DNA of 64,000 bases from Bradyrhizobium sp. 200 (GTDB taxonomy: Bacteria; Pseudomonadota; Alphaproteobacteria; Rhizobiales; Xanthobacteraceae): assembly GCF_023100945.1 (NCBI RefSeq), contig NZ_CP064689.1, positions 744,001 through 808,000 on the forward strand. Reading direction: 5' to 3'. Each line of letters begins with the position of its first letter. Position 1 is the first letter of the stretch. Made by a program: the position numbers and the translations under genes. The notes beneath the pieces are model-generated. The model did not search any database, was not told the DNA's origin, and saw nothing but the letters and a program-made list of their open reading frames with translations. This document shows, piece by piece, positions 9,858 through 17,988 of the stretch.

Positions 9858-10322
9858 TCAACTCACGAAGTCGCCGTGCGGCTTGCCGCGCCTTATCATC
9901 TCCTGGCAATACGCATAGAGGGCGTCGTAGACGATCCACTCCGCCGCATTTTGTGCGTGGTCATCCTTGAAGCCGAGATGCCGGAAGCCTTCGGCGACAG
10001 CTTCCAGGCCCGGTCCTTCCGGCTGATGGTACAACGTGTTGTCGGTGTCGGCGCCGTTAACGATCCGCCCCAGCAGCACCAGAGCGGGGTCGCCGGTGAG
10101 TTTGTACTTCTTCAGGATTGCTTCGAACGAGCATTCCTTGCCGTGATGGCCAAGCTCGACGTCTTTGACGTCGTAGGGAATGGCATCGAGGCGCTTAGCC
10201 TCCGTCATCACCTTCTCCGCAGGCACAAACACGAACTCGGCGTCCTTATCGACGAACTTCTTGATGAGCCACGGGCAGGCGACCCGATCTACCTTGACCT
10301 TTTCGCGGGTGATCCATTTCAT
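9858..10322 (-). CDS. ChrB-domain chromate resistance protein
   Basis: A 154-residue protein matching the C-terminal domain of ChrB (MKWITREKVKVDRVACPWLI start; ELGHHGKECSFEAIL; LGRIVNGAD). Full ChrB proteins are about twice this length and carry an extra N-terminal domain; this is the short, stand-alone form. ChrB-type proteins accompany the chromate exporter ChrA and affect chromate resistance and sensing. The ChrA gene lies about 5.2 kb away (15,546-16,937). Cys17 in the ACPW motif and the HH/C cluster could be functional ligands. Confidence 0.85.
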   Translation of the reverse strand: MKWITREKVKVDRVACPWLIKKFVDKDAEFVFVPAEKVMTEAKRLDAIPYDVKDVELGHHGKECSFEAILKKYKLTGDPALVLLGRIVNGADTDNTLYHQPEGPGLEAVAEGFRHLGFKDDHAQNAAEWIVYDALYAYCQEMIRRGKPHGDFVS

Positions 10323-10360
10323 GCTGAGTCTCCTTTACGGTGCTTGTGTCCGCACGAACA

Positions 10361-11257
10361 TCAGGTGTCCGAAAGGACGAGAATTCCGCCATGCGCGGGC
10401 GAGATTACGTACAACTGGTCCGGTGGCACCAGCGCAGTCGTATGAGCGTCGGCACCGGTAATGGTCTGCATGCCGTGACCGGTGCGAGGATCGACGGTTT
10501 CGACCAGCCCAGGCTCCCCGATCGCGACGTGGACGAGGCCGGTCGCGGGATTGAAGAACGTCACGTCCGGCGGGCCAGCGATCGGCCAGACGTTGGTGAC
10601 CTCGCCCGAGCGGCTATCGACTTCGACGAGTGCGCCATCGTCGCAGGCCGCGTAAAGGCGGCCGGCTGCATGGTCGATGTCGAGACCATGCGCGCCTCCC
10701 GAAGGCAGCCGCCATTGAGCGATCGGGCTCAAATCTGGCAGGCTCGTGACGAGAATCATCGTAGGTTCGCGAATGCAGAGGAACAGCCGTTCGGCCGCAG
10801 CATCGGTGACACACCAGCGCGGACGCCCCGGCAGATTCACTGTTTTCCCGCTGCCATCTCTCAGATGGAACGCTTGCAGGGTCGGCGGGTGGCGCTCGTC
10901 CCCGATACAGGCGGCGATACCGAGCGACAGCGATTTGACGATCGCCGCGCCATTCGGTCTCGGGCCGGTCTTGAGCACGGCCTTCGTTTGGAGCGTCGAG
11001 GCATCCAGCCAGGCAAGGGACGCTGAGCCGCGGTTGGTGACGAGGATTTCCCCATCGTCGGAAACGGCGCCGGCCGCGCCGGGAAAGCCCGGCAGTGTTG
11101 CAATGTGACGCCCGGCGTCGTGATCGATTACCTCGATCGTGCTGCGCGCGGTGTGCGCAATAAAGACGCGGCGGCTCTTGGCATCAAAGACGCCGTGATC
11201 GAACGCGCTGCCGGTCGCGTCCGGTATTTCGATCACTCTCACGGCTTTCAGCGACAT
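10361..11257 (-). CDS. YncE-like beta-propeller protein
   Basis: A 298-residue protein built of about six to seven 40-residue beta-propeller blades (VFIAHTARSTIEVIDHDAG; ILVTNRGSASLAWLDA; LYAACDDGALVEVDSRSG; TGLVHVAIGEPGLVETVD). I start it at the ATG at 11,257, which has a GAGGTTG ribosome site; the frame extends further upstream but without propeller sequence. No signal peptide is visible from this start. It precedes the ChrB-domain gene by 38 bp and probably shares its transcript. Role in chromate response is inferred from position only. Confidence 0.8.
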   Translation of the reverse strand: MSLKAVRVIEIPDATGSAFDHGVFDAKSRRVFIAHTARSTIEVIDHDAGRHIATLPGFPGAAGAVSDDGEILVTNRGSASLAWLDASTLQTKAVLKTGPRPNGAAIVKSLSLGIAACIGDERHPPTLQAFHLRDGSGKTVNLPGRPRWCVTDAAAERLFLCIREPTMILVTSLPDLSPIAQWRLPSGGAHGLDIDHAAGRLYAACDDGALVEVDSRSGEVTNVWPIAGPPDVTFFNPATGLVHVAIGEPGLVETVDPRTGHGMQTITGADAHTTALVPPDQLYVISPAHGGILVLSDT

Positions 11258-11450
11258 GACAACCTCATGTCGCGACGCAGCGTTTGTCTGATAGCTGGCA
11301 GGGGTCCGTCCACGTGCAATCTCCTCCAAAATGCGGAGCGTTGCACAGGGCTTGGACGGCGGGCCGTCTGGCGGGGAGCCTGTGTTTCCCCGTGTTCTCA
11401 AACCTAGCGGCGACAGTCGTCGGCCGCAAGGTTTCCCAGTCCTGGAACGT

Positions 11451-12140
11451 TCAATATTTCGGGCGGTGCGAATTCGCCCATTCACGGGCGTGTTCGATCG
11501 GCAGGCGCGTGACGGCGGCGCGCACCTTTTGCGTCGCCGGCAGATTGTCCATCCGTTCCCGCCAGCGGCAGAATGCCGGGAACTTCGGATACATCGACTG
11601 CCCCTCGGCGGTCAGGCTGAACGCAAAGGTGGCCGGCAGCAGATAGAAGTCCGCGATGGTGAGTTCCGAGCCGAGCAGGAAGTTTTCGCCGTGCCCAAGC
11701 TGGCGCTCGGCGACCGCAAGCGCGTTTTCGACCTTGGGCAGCGCATGCGCGACGACCTTCTCGTCGGATGCAATGCCAAGCTCGGGAAAAACCAGGCGCT
11801 CATGGGTCACATGGTAGATCATGTACGGGTAGAAATAGGAATTGACCGCGCTGATCCACTGGTTCATGCGCGCCCGCGCGCGGGCATCCTTTGGCGTCAG
11901 GCGCGCACCGTCGAAGGCTTCGTCGACATAGGTGGCGATCGCGCTCGTCTCGTAGACGGTGAGATCGTCGTGCCTGAGGATCGGGACGCGGTTGAACGGG
12001 TGCAGCGCCAGATGGTCAGGCTTGCCCATCACAGGCTCGAGGTCGTGAAAACTGTAGGCCACGTCCTTGTGCGTCAGGATCAGGCGGACGATGTTTACGA
12101 AGGTGCTGCGCGGAAAACCGTAGACGATCGGATCGGACAT
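11451..12140 (-). CDS. Glutathione S-transferase family protein
   Basis: A 229-residue protein with an N-terminal thioredoxin-fold GST domain (PIVYGFPRSTFVNIVRLIL; then VPILRHDDLTVYETSAIATYV, the glutathione-binding loop with cis-Pro and Glu-Ser) and an all-helical C-terminal domain. Length is normal. The first gene behind the DUF1127 gene (12,164), it may detoxify electrophiles or help reduce chromate with glutathione, which would fit the cluster; this is inference. Its ATG has a GGAG ribosome site. Confidence 0.88.
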   Translation of the reverse strand: MSDPIVYGFPRSTFVNIVRLILTHKDVAYSFHDLEPVMGKPDHLALHPFNRVPILRHDDLTVYETSAIATYVDEAFDGARLTPKDARARARMNQWISAVNSYFYPYMIYHVTHERLVFPELGIASDEKVVAHALPKVENALAVAERQLGHGENFLLGSELTIADFYLLPATFAFSLTAEGQSMYPKFPAFCRWRERMDNLPATQKVRAAVTRLPIEHAREWANSHRPKY

Positions 12141-12163
12141 CGGTTTCTCCTGTGAATTGTTAG

Positions 12164-12406
12164 TCAGCGCCAGAATGGCTTGGCGGCTTCGTCCAGCGCC
12201 TGCTCGCGCGTCAGGCCGAGGTCGTCGAGAAAGTGCTTGTCATCGGCAAGCTCCCGCAGCGCGATGCGCTGCCGGCGTCGTTCGGCCCAGTCATGCCATC
12301 GATGAATGGCTGTTGCCGGTCCGGAATTTGATTGATGACTTCGGGCAGGTGGATCACCCGCCTGGAGCGCCCGGAATGAGTGGGGATCGGTACTGAAGGT
12401 TGACAT
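12164..12406 (-). CDS. DUF1127 small protein, copy 3
   Basis: An 80-residue protein ending in a DUF1127 motif (WHDWAERRRQRIALRELADDKHFLDDLGL). The ATG at 12,406 is preferred because a TTTGGAGC ribosome site precedes it. It lies directly upstream of the GST gene (23 bp apart) and diverges from the LysR gene. It is much less similar to the other two DUF1127 proteins in the window than they are to each other. Confidence 0.8.
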   Translation of the reverse strand: MSTFSTDPHSFRALQAGDPPARSHQSNSGPATAIHRWHDWAERRRQRIALRELADDKHFLDDLGLTREQALDEAAKPFWR

Positions 12407-12525
12407 CGACAAGCTCCAAATCTCGTGAAATGCTGCGTTGGAGCCGCTCTAATAGTGTCGGCGGGGTTTTTCCCGCAAAGCATCCTTTCTCGTGCCTGCC
12501 CTAGTTTTTCTCATGAAGTCGTACA

Positions 12526-13455
12526 ATGCGCCCGCGCCTTCCACCATTGAACGCCCTGAAAAGCTTCGAAGCCGCGGCCCGGCATGAGAGTTTTACGCGC
12601 GCCGCGGAAGAGCTTTGCGTGACGCAAGGTGCGGTGAGCCACCAGGTCAAGGCGCTCGAGGCCGAACTCGCTATCAAGCTTTTCAATCGCGAGCGTCAGC
12701 GCCTCATCATCACCGAGGCAGGCCGTGACTACCTCACCGTCGTGCGAGACGCGCTGGATCGCATCGCCATCGGCACAGAACGGCTTCTCGAACGGCAAAA
12801 CGCAGGGGTCCTTACCGTAAGCACATCGCCGGATTTTGCCGCCAAATGGCTGGTGCATCGGCTCGGTCACTTTGCCGAGGCGCATTCCGGTATCGACCTC
12901 CGCGTGTCGGCGACGCTGCATCACGTCGATTTTGCCCGCGAGGAAGTAGACCTCGCCGTGCGGCACGGCGACGGCAATTGGCCGGGCCTCGATACGGTCA
13001 GGTTGAGTCCGGAAAAACTATTCGCCGTATGCAGTCCAAAGCTGCTTTCCGGGCGCCGCTGTCTGAGCAAGCCCGCCGACATCCTCAAGTTTCCGCTGAT
13101 CCACATGGACAGCCGGACCGACTGGAAAAACTGGTTGCAGGAGGCAGGCATCGACGATGCTGACGTCACGCACGGCCCAGTGTTGAACCGCGCCAGCATG
13201 GTGATCGACGCCGCCATCAATGGGCAGGGCATCGCGCTCGCGCGCACGACGCTGGCGGCGTGGGATCTCATTAATGGTCGGCTGGTACGGCCATTTCCGC
13301 AATCGCTGCCGCTCTCCCGGACCTACTGGATCATCTGCCCAAAGGCGACCGCAGCGCTGCCAAAAATCGTGACCTTTCGCGACTGGTTGCTCGCAGAAGC
13401 CGCAAGCGATCTGCGCCAACTCCAGAAGAAAGGGCGGGCGGCCCTCACGACGTAG
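12526..13455 (+). CDS. LysR-family transcription regulator (GcvA-like)
   Basis: A 309-residue regulator with an N-terminal winged helix-turn-helix (PPLNALKSFEAAARHESFTRAA; GAVSHQVKALE) and a periplasmic-binding-protein-like effector domain (about 90-300). It is divergent from the DUF1127-GST genes across a 119-bp gap, the classical place for a LysR operator, and so probably controls them. Similarity is to the GcvA/AmpR branch. Effector unknown; chromate or redox stress is a guess from context. Confidence 0.9.
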   Translation: MRPRLPPLNALKSFEAAARHESFTRAAEELCVTQGAVSHQVKALEAELAIKLFNRERQRLIITEAGRDYLTVVRDALDRIAIGTERLLERQNAGVLTVSTSPDFAAKWLVHRLGHFAEAHSGIDLRVSATLHHVDFAREEVDLAVRHGDGNWPGLDTVRLSPEKLFAVCSPKLLSGRRCLSKPADILKFPLIHMDSRTDWKNWLQEAGIDDADVTHGPVLNRASMVIDAAINGQGIALARTTLAAWDLINGRLVRPFPQSLPLSRTYWIICPKATAALPKIVTFRDWLLAEAASDLRQLQKKGRAALTT

Positions 13456-13635
13456 TCCGAAAAGTTCCAGTTGTCGCTGGGCAAAATGCGCACGGCCTTG
13501 TGATTTCCGCCGCAGCCGATTCCTTGCGCGTGCGACGCACTCCGCGGTAGAAGAGCCGCGGGGATATGCAGACTCCCCATGAGACGATGATCGTCCAAGC
13601 TCTGCGCAGCACTCGCTTTGTCGAGGAGATTGCGC

Positions 13636-13890
13636 ATGGACGAACGAAGCCCAAGCACAACGGTTGCGACGGCGAGCTCCGATACGGAACTTGCGACCGC
13701 TGCTGTGCCGCCGTCCGGTCAACCTGGCCATCATCCCGTCACTGTCGATTCAACCGTCGTCTATTGCGGCAACCCCGAAAGCGTTCGCGAAGGGTTTTGG
13801 CTGGCGCTGAGCTTGATGCAGGCGAGCGGTAACCTGCTCACGCCTGATGCCGTCCAGCCTGTCGGCAATCTCATCCAGGAGGACGAATAG
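13636..13890 (+). CDS. Small hypothetical protein before the DUF1259 gene
   Basis: An 84-residue acidic/Thr-rich protein. I chose the ATG at 13,636 because GAGGAGATT precedes it; a longer in-frame start exists. It has no signal peptide, no Cys-rich motif and no family I recognise. The stop codon abuts the ATG of the next gene (13,891), so it is translationally linked to the DUF1259 protein. Confidence 0.6.
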   Translation: MDERSPSTTVATASSDTELATAAVPPSGQPGHHPVTVDSTVVYCGNPESVREGFWLALSLMQASGNLLTPDAVQPVGNLIQEDE

Positions 13891-14778
13891 ATGCGCATCC
13901 TCAAATGGCTCGCCGCGTCGCTCGTCGCGGTTTCACTCAGTACAGCGGCAAGGTCGCAGGACATCGACTGGCAGAAGGTCGATGATGCCATGGGCAGAAA
14001 AGCGACGGTGACCGGCGACGTACACCGCTACGGATTCCCACGCACCGACCTCTCAGTCACGCTCGACGGCGTTGCGATCAAACCGGCGCTCGCGCTGGGT
14101 GGTTGGGTCGCGTTCAAGCCGGCCCATGGCGGGGTAATGGCAATGGGCGATCTCGTGCTGCTGGAGACCGAGATCAATCCGGTCATGCTGAAGCTGATTG
14201 AAGGCGGGCTTGAGATAACCGCCGTGCACAATCATGTGCTGCGCGCCAGTCCCGCGACCTTCTACATGCATGTCGGCGGTCATGGTGACCCCGTCAAAAT
14301 TGCGGCGGTCATTCGCGATGCGCTTTCAGCCAGCAAGACGCCGCTTACCGCGCCTGCGGCCGGCGCGCCGCCGCCGATCGATCTCGATACGGCGCAGCTC
14401 GATCAGATCATTGGCGTCAAGGGCCAGAACAATGGCGGCGTTTACCAGTTCGCCGTACCCCGCCGCGATCCGATCAGCGAAGGCGGCATGCAGCTTGTCC
14501 CTGTCGGTCCCATGGGAGTCGCGCAGGCGATCGGTTTCCAGTCGACGGGCGGCGGCAAGGCAGCGATAACAGGCGATTTCGTCCTCACCGGTAACGAGGT
14601 CAATCCGGTGATCAGGGCGTTGCGCAGCAACGGCATCGAGGTGACCGCCGTTCACAGCCACATGCTCGACGAGCAGCCACGCCTGTTCTTCTGCCATTTC
14701 TGGGCAAACGACGATGCCATAAAGCTGGCGAAAGGTCTGCGTGCGGCGCTCGACAAGAGCGCAGTTGCGTTGCATTGA
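13891..14778 (+). CDS. Periplasmic two-domain DUF1259 protein
   Basis: A 295-residue protein with a signal peptide (MRILKWLAASLVAVSLSTAA) and two tandem DUF1259 (LppY/LpqO-like) domains, residues about 28-145 and 165-285. Both contain the motif pattern '(M/T)GDxVLxxxExNPVxxxL...ExTAVHxHxL' (EITAVHNHVL and EVTAVHSHML). The conserved His and Glu could bind a metal. DUF1259 genes are often found beside chrA, and that is the case here. A broken copy of the same family survives at 20,474-20,551. Confidence 0.88.
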   Translation: MRILKWLAASLVAVSLSTAARSQDIDWQKVDDAMGRKATVTGDVHRYGFPRTDLSVTLDGVAIKPALALGGWVAFKPAHGGVMAMGDLVLLETEINPVMLKLIEGGLEITAVHNHVLRASPATFYMHVGGHGDPVKIAAVIRDALSASKTPLTAPAAGAPPPIDLDTAQLDQIIGVKGQNNGGVYQFAVPRRDPISEGGMQLVPVGPMGVAQAIGFQSTGGGKAAITGDFVLTGNEVNPVIRALRSNGIEVTAVHSHMLDEQPRLFFCHFWANDDAIKLAKGLRAALDKSAVALH

Positions 14779-14813
14779 CTAAAAAACGACCATTCACCTG
14801 GGATAGTAAAGCG

Positions 14814-15308
14814 ATGCAACGATCTCTTCGCTGCCTATGGGCGCTCATTGTCACCCTGATGGCATTGATCCCCTTACCTTTCGCGCGGGCGGAGGGTGCG
14901 GCGAGCGAGAGCAAGACCATTCTCTTCGTCTGCCGGCACGGCGTCGTGAACAGCCAGATGGCGGCGGCCTATTTCAACAAGGTAGCGAAAGAGCGCGGGC
15001 TTCCCTTTACGGCCGTTTCGCGAGGCATCGATACGTACCGGTCGATTCCGGTTCGTATCCAGGATGGCCTCGCACTCGACGGCCTTGAACCGGCGAATGC
15101 GCCGGGTGCCTTGACCGCGGAGGAAGCCGGCCGCGCCAGCCGGGTGCTGGCGTCCGATACGATCCCGGCCGAGCGAAAGGGCGATGCAAACGTGACCTAC
15201 TGGTCCGGCATAGCCCTCGGTATCGACAACTATGAAGCCGCGCGGGACGAGATTGCCTGGCGTGTCGACGAACTCATTCCGACGCTTGCCAAGGAGACAG
15301 CCAAGTGA
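14814..15308 (+). CDS. Exported low-molecular-weight phosphatase/arsenate-reductase-like protein, degenerate active site
   Basis: About 164 residues from the ATG at 14,814, chosen because it gives a signal peptide (LWALIVTLMALIPLPFARA); a TTG at 14,775 overlaps the previous stop and is the alternative. The fold looks like LMW tyrosine phosphatase/ArsC (KTILFVCRHGVVNSQMAAAYF), but the phosphate loop reads C-R-H-G-V-V-N-S where the family needs C-X5-R-S/T: the invariant Arg is Asn. The usual late Asp-Pro is also not apparent (YWSGIALGIDNYE instead). It is therefore probably not a normal phosphatase; periplasmic ligand binding within the chromate cluster is possible. Confidence 0.75.
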   Translation: MQRSLRCLWALIVTLMALIPLPFARAEGAASESKTILFVCRHGVVNSQMAAAYFNKVAKERGLPFTAVSRGIDTYRSIPVRIQDGLALDGLEPANAPGALTAEEAGRASRVLASDTIPAERKGDANVTYWSGIALGIDNYEAARDEIAWRVDELIPTLAKETAK

Positions 15309-15427
15309 GGTTGACTGCGCGAATCGCTGCAACTCTTTCGATGCTGGGCGGGCTTCTTGCTGCTGGGCGGCCGGCTCCAGCCCAAACGAACCGCAAGGTT
15401 TGCGCCGAGCAGCGCAAAGCATCATGA
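15305..15427 (+). CDS. Possible small exported peptide (40 aa)
   Basis: A GTG codon overlaps the preceding stop (GTGA) and opens 40 codons with signal-peptide-like sequence (LTARIAATLSMLGGLLAAG) and one Cys afterwards. Translational coupling favours it; absence of any family and the shortness make it uncertain. It may be the start of a decayed gene, since coding-like sequence continues in another frame to 15,474. Confidence 0.3.
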   Translation: MRLTARIAATLSMLGGLLAAGRPAPAQTNRKVCAEQRKAS

Positions 15428-15545
15428 AGAACTATGCGGGCCCCGCCTGCTCGACCGAATATCAATGTGCATGAAATAAATGCAAGGCAAAGCAGTGAGC
15501 GGAATTGCAGAACGCGACGATCGATTACGCCAAAAGAGGTGAACT

Positions 15546-16937
15546 GTGACTGATCTTCCAGCAAGCAAGACCGCCGCGCCGGACTTTGCGCACGGTATCT
15601 CCTTCAGCGAAGCGCTCATCGTGTGGGTGCGTGTTGCTATCCTCAGCTTCGGCGGGCCGGCGGGCCAGATCGCGGTGATGCATCGCATCCTTGTCGAGGA
15701 GAAGAACTGGATATCCGAGGGCCGCTTCCTGCACGCGCTGAATTACTGCATGCTGCTGCCGGGGCCCGAAGCACAGCAGCTTGCGACTTATATCGGCTGG
15801 TTGCTGCATCGCACGGTCGGTGGCCTCGTCGCGGGCGGGCTCTTCATCCTGCCGGGCATCATCGCCATCATGGCGCTCAGCTACATCTACGCGGCTTATG
15901 GCAATGTGGGCTTCGTGGAAGCGCTGTTCTTTGGCCTGAAGGCCGCGGTGCTCGCCATCGTCGTCCAGGCGGTGGTACGGGTCGGCAAGCGCGCGCTGCG
16001 CAATCAGGTGATGATTGCGATCGCCGCGATTGCGTTCGTCGCGATCTTCTTCTTTGCCGTGCCGTTCCCGGTGATCATCATTGCGGCCGGTATCGTCGGC
16101 TTTATCGGTGCACGGCTTGGCCGGCAGGAATTCGAGGCGATCGAGCACGGTGGCGGCAAGGAGGCGGCTGTTATCGACAGCATGCTCGGTGAGGCGATTC
16201 CCGACCATTTGAGGCCCAACCCAGCGCGGACGCTGCGAGTGGCCGCGATCTGGCTGGCGCTGTGGCTGATTCCGGTTGCAGCCCTTCTGATCGGTTTCGG
16301 ACCGAACAATGTCTTCAGCCAGATCGCGATCTTCTTCAGCAAGATGGCGATGGTGACGTTCGGCGGGGCGTATGCGGTTCTGGCTTATGTCGCGCAGCAG
16401 GCGGCCGAGTACTATCACTGGGTCTCGCCGCGCGAGATGCTGGATGGGCTCGGCATGGCGGAGACGACGCCGGGGCCGCTGATCATGGTGGTTCAGTTCG
16501 TTGGCTTCATGGCCGCCTTCCGCGACGCCGGGGGGCTGCCGCCGATGCTGGCCGCGACGCTCGGCGGGTTGCTCGCAACCTGGGTGACCTTCACGCCATG
16601 CTTCCTGTGGATCTTCGCCGGCGCGCCGTACATCGAAAAGATGCGCGGCAACAAGGCGCTTGCCGGCGCCTTGTCGGCGATCACAGCGGCCGTGGTCGGT
16701 GTCATCCTCAATCTGTCGATCTGGTTTTCCCTGCACACGCTGTTCCGGCAGACGTTTGAGGTAAGAAGCTTTGGCTTTTCGTTCGATGCGCCGGTGTTTT
16801 CAAGCGTGGATGTACCCGCGCTGATTCTGGCAGTCGCGGCCGCCACCGCCATCTTCCGCTTCAATGTGGGGATGCTGACCGTTCTCGCGGCGTCCTGCAT
16901 CACCGGCATCCTGCTGCGCCTGGCCAGCGTCATCTGA
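15546..16937 (+). CDS. chrA: Chromate efflux transporter ChrA
   Basis: A 463-residue bidomain CHR-superfamily transporter. The N-terminal CHR domain has SFGGPAGQIAVMHR at about residues 35-48. The second copy (about 260-460) has the parallel TFGGAYAVLAYVAQQ and the TTPGPLIMVVQFVGF motif. About ten to twelve transmembrane helices; length usual for long-chain ChrA. It expels chromate from the cytoplasm driven by the membrane potential. Start is GTG with AAAGAGGTG before it. It stands downstream of the DUF1259 and phosphatase-like genes on the same strand. Confidence 0.95.
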   Translation: MTDLPASKTAAPDFAHGISFSEALIVWVRVAILSFGGPAGQIAVMHRILVEEKNWISEGRFLHALNYCMLLPGPEAQQLATYIGWLLHRTVGGLVAGGLFILPGIIAIMALSYIYAAYGNVGFVEALFFGLKAAVLAIVVQAVVRVGKRALRNQVMIAIAAIAFVAIFFFAVPFPVIIIAAGIVGFIGARLGRQEFEAIEHGGGKEAAVIDSMLGEAIPDHLRPNPARTLRVAAIWLALWLIPVAALLIGFGPNNVFSQIAIFFSKMAMVTFGGAYAVLAYVAQQAAEYYHWVSPREMLDGLGMAETTPGPLIMVVQFVGFMAAFRDAGGLPPMLAATLGGLLATWVTFTPCFLWIFAGAPYIEKMRGNKALAGALSAITAAVVGVILNLSIWFSLHTLFRQTFEVRSFGFSFDAPVFSSVDVPALILAVAAATAIFRFNVGMLTVLAASCITGILLRLASVI

Positions 16938-16998
16938 AGAGGAGGCGACTACCCCGATCTTCGGACATGGGGCGGGGTTCAACGCAGGAGAACGGATC

Positions 16999-17232
16999 AT
17001 GTGGACTCGAAACATCTCTCGGACGATCGTTTGCTTAGCTTTGCTAAGTGCCGTCTTACCGGCCCATGCACTCAGCCAGCAGGAGCTTGTCGCGAAGCTT
17101 GAGGCGGCCGGCTACACGCAGGTCAGCGATATCAAATCGACCCCTGAAGGCACGGCGGTCAAGGCAGTCAAGAACGGCAAGGAAGTCCGCCTCCTCGTCG
17201 ACAGCAGCGGTCAAATCAAAGAGCAAAAATAA
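16999..17232 (+). CDS. Small periplasmic PepSY-like protein
   Basis: A 77-residue protein with a signal peptide (TIVCLALLSAVLPAHA) followed by a single PepSY-like unit (LSQQELVAKLEAAGYTQVSDI ... GTAVKAVKNGKEVRLLVDSSGQI). PepSY domains are small inhibitory or binding modules on the outer face. A ribosome site (GGAGAACGG) precedes the ATG. It follows chrA by 61 bp and may be cotranscribed. Confidence 0.75.
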   Translation: MWTRNISRTIVCLALLSAVLPAHALSQQELVAKLEAAGYTQVSDIKSTPEGTAVKAVKNGKEVRLLVDSSGQIKEQK

Positions 17233-17268
17233 CGGGCAGGGGGCCGCCACCCGAAGGAATAGAGCGTC

Positions 17269-17601
17269 ATGGTGAAATTAACGGTCCTGGCCGTAGCGGC
17301 CGTTGTGCTGCCGGGCGCGACCCTTTGCTCGCCGGCCAGCGACGAACAGGAGACGGGTATCGTAATTGCGCGGGGCGCGCCCGTCTCCGCTAACCCGACA
17401 ACCGACTCGATGCGTGGAATCGTCGCCAGCATCGATCAACGCGACGACACGATCGCAATCCAGGTGGCTCCGGGAAAGACCGAGCCGTTCAGGGTTCAGG
17501 ACGGCCTCCTATTCGATTCGGTCCGTTATGGCGATCACGTCGAAATCACGGTGCAGAACATCGCCGGTGCGAAGACAATCGTGGGGCTGAGGAAAGAGTA
17601 G
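17269..17601 (+). CDS. Small periplasmic protein, possible OB-fold
   Basis: A 110-residue protein with a signal peptide (KLTVLAVAAVVLPGATLCS; Cys at about 20) and a C-terminal beta-rich part (MRGIVASIDQRDDTIAIQVAPG; GDHVEITVQNIAGAKTIVGL) that resembles small OB-like domains of the DUF1344/CusF type. It lacks the Met/Trp/His ligands of CusF. It follows the PepSY-like gene by 36 bp, probably in one transcript. Function unknown. Confidence 0.65.
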   Translation: MVKLTVLAVAAVVLPGATLCSPASDEQETGIVIARGAPVSANPTTDSMRGIVASIDQRDDTIAIQVAPGKTEPFRVQDGLLFDSVRYGDHVEITVQNIAGAKTIVGLRKE

Positions 17602-17988
17602 TCCGAATTGCAGTCGTGCTGCTGCGGACGAGTGCGGCCCGTCCGATCAAGGGGTACATCAGCAAGCGATCTAACAGGCGAAGTTCACTGGCGCGTTTAT
17701 GAATCGACAAAATAAAGAGCATCGTGTGACATAGTTCACTTCAGGTTGCGTAGGCTGGTGATCATATTCCATCAGACGCTAAGCGCTTTCCCCGGTCATG
17801 CCATTCGTATCACTGGATCGCCCGAGTTCGGAAGTGCTGCAGGTGACACGTCGCAGTGATGCGATTCAATTTGTTGCCGAATTGCTTGAAGGCGAATTGC
17901 CGAACTACCGCCGTTTGGTGATAGGGTCACCGTACTCATTACGGATCTGAATAGGCGCTGGCTTGGAGCATTGTACCAGGAGACAGAT
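17602..17988. other. Intergenic region with a possible 50-codon frame
   Basis: About 390 bp between the chromate cluster and the GMC gene. The only coding-like feature is an open frame at 17,798-17,950 on + (MPFVSLDRPSSEVLQVTRRS, then an amphipathic helix), which lacks a good ribosome site and may be a remnant. The rest shows nothing. Confidence 0.4.
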
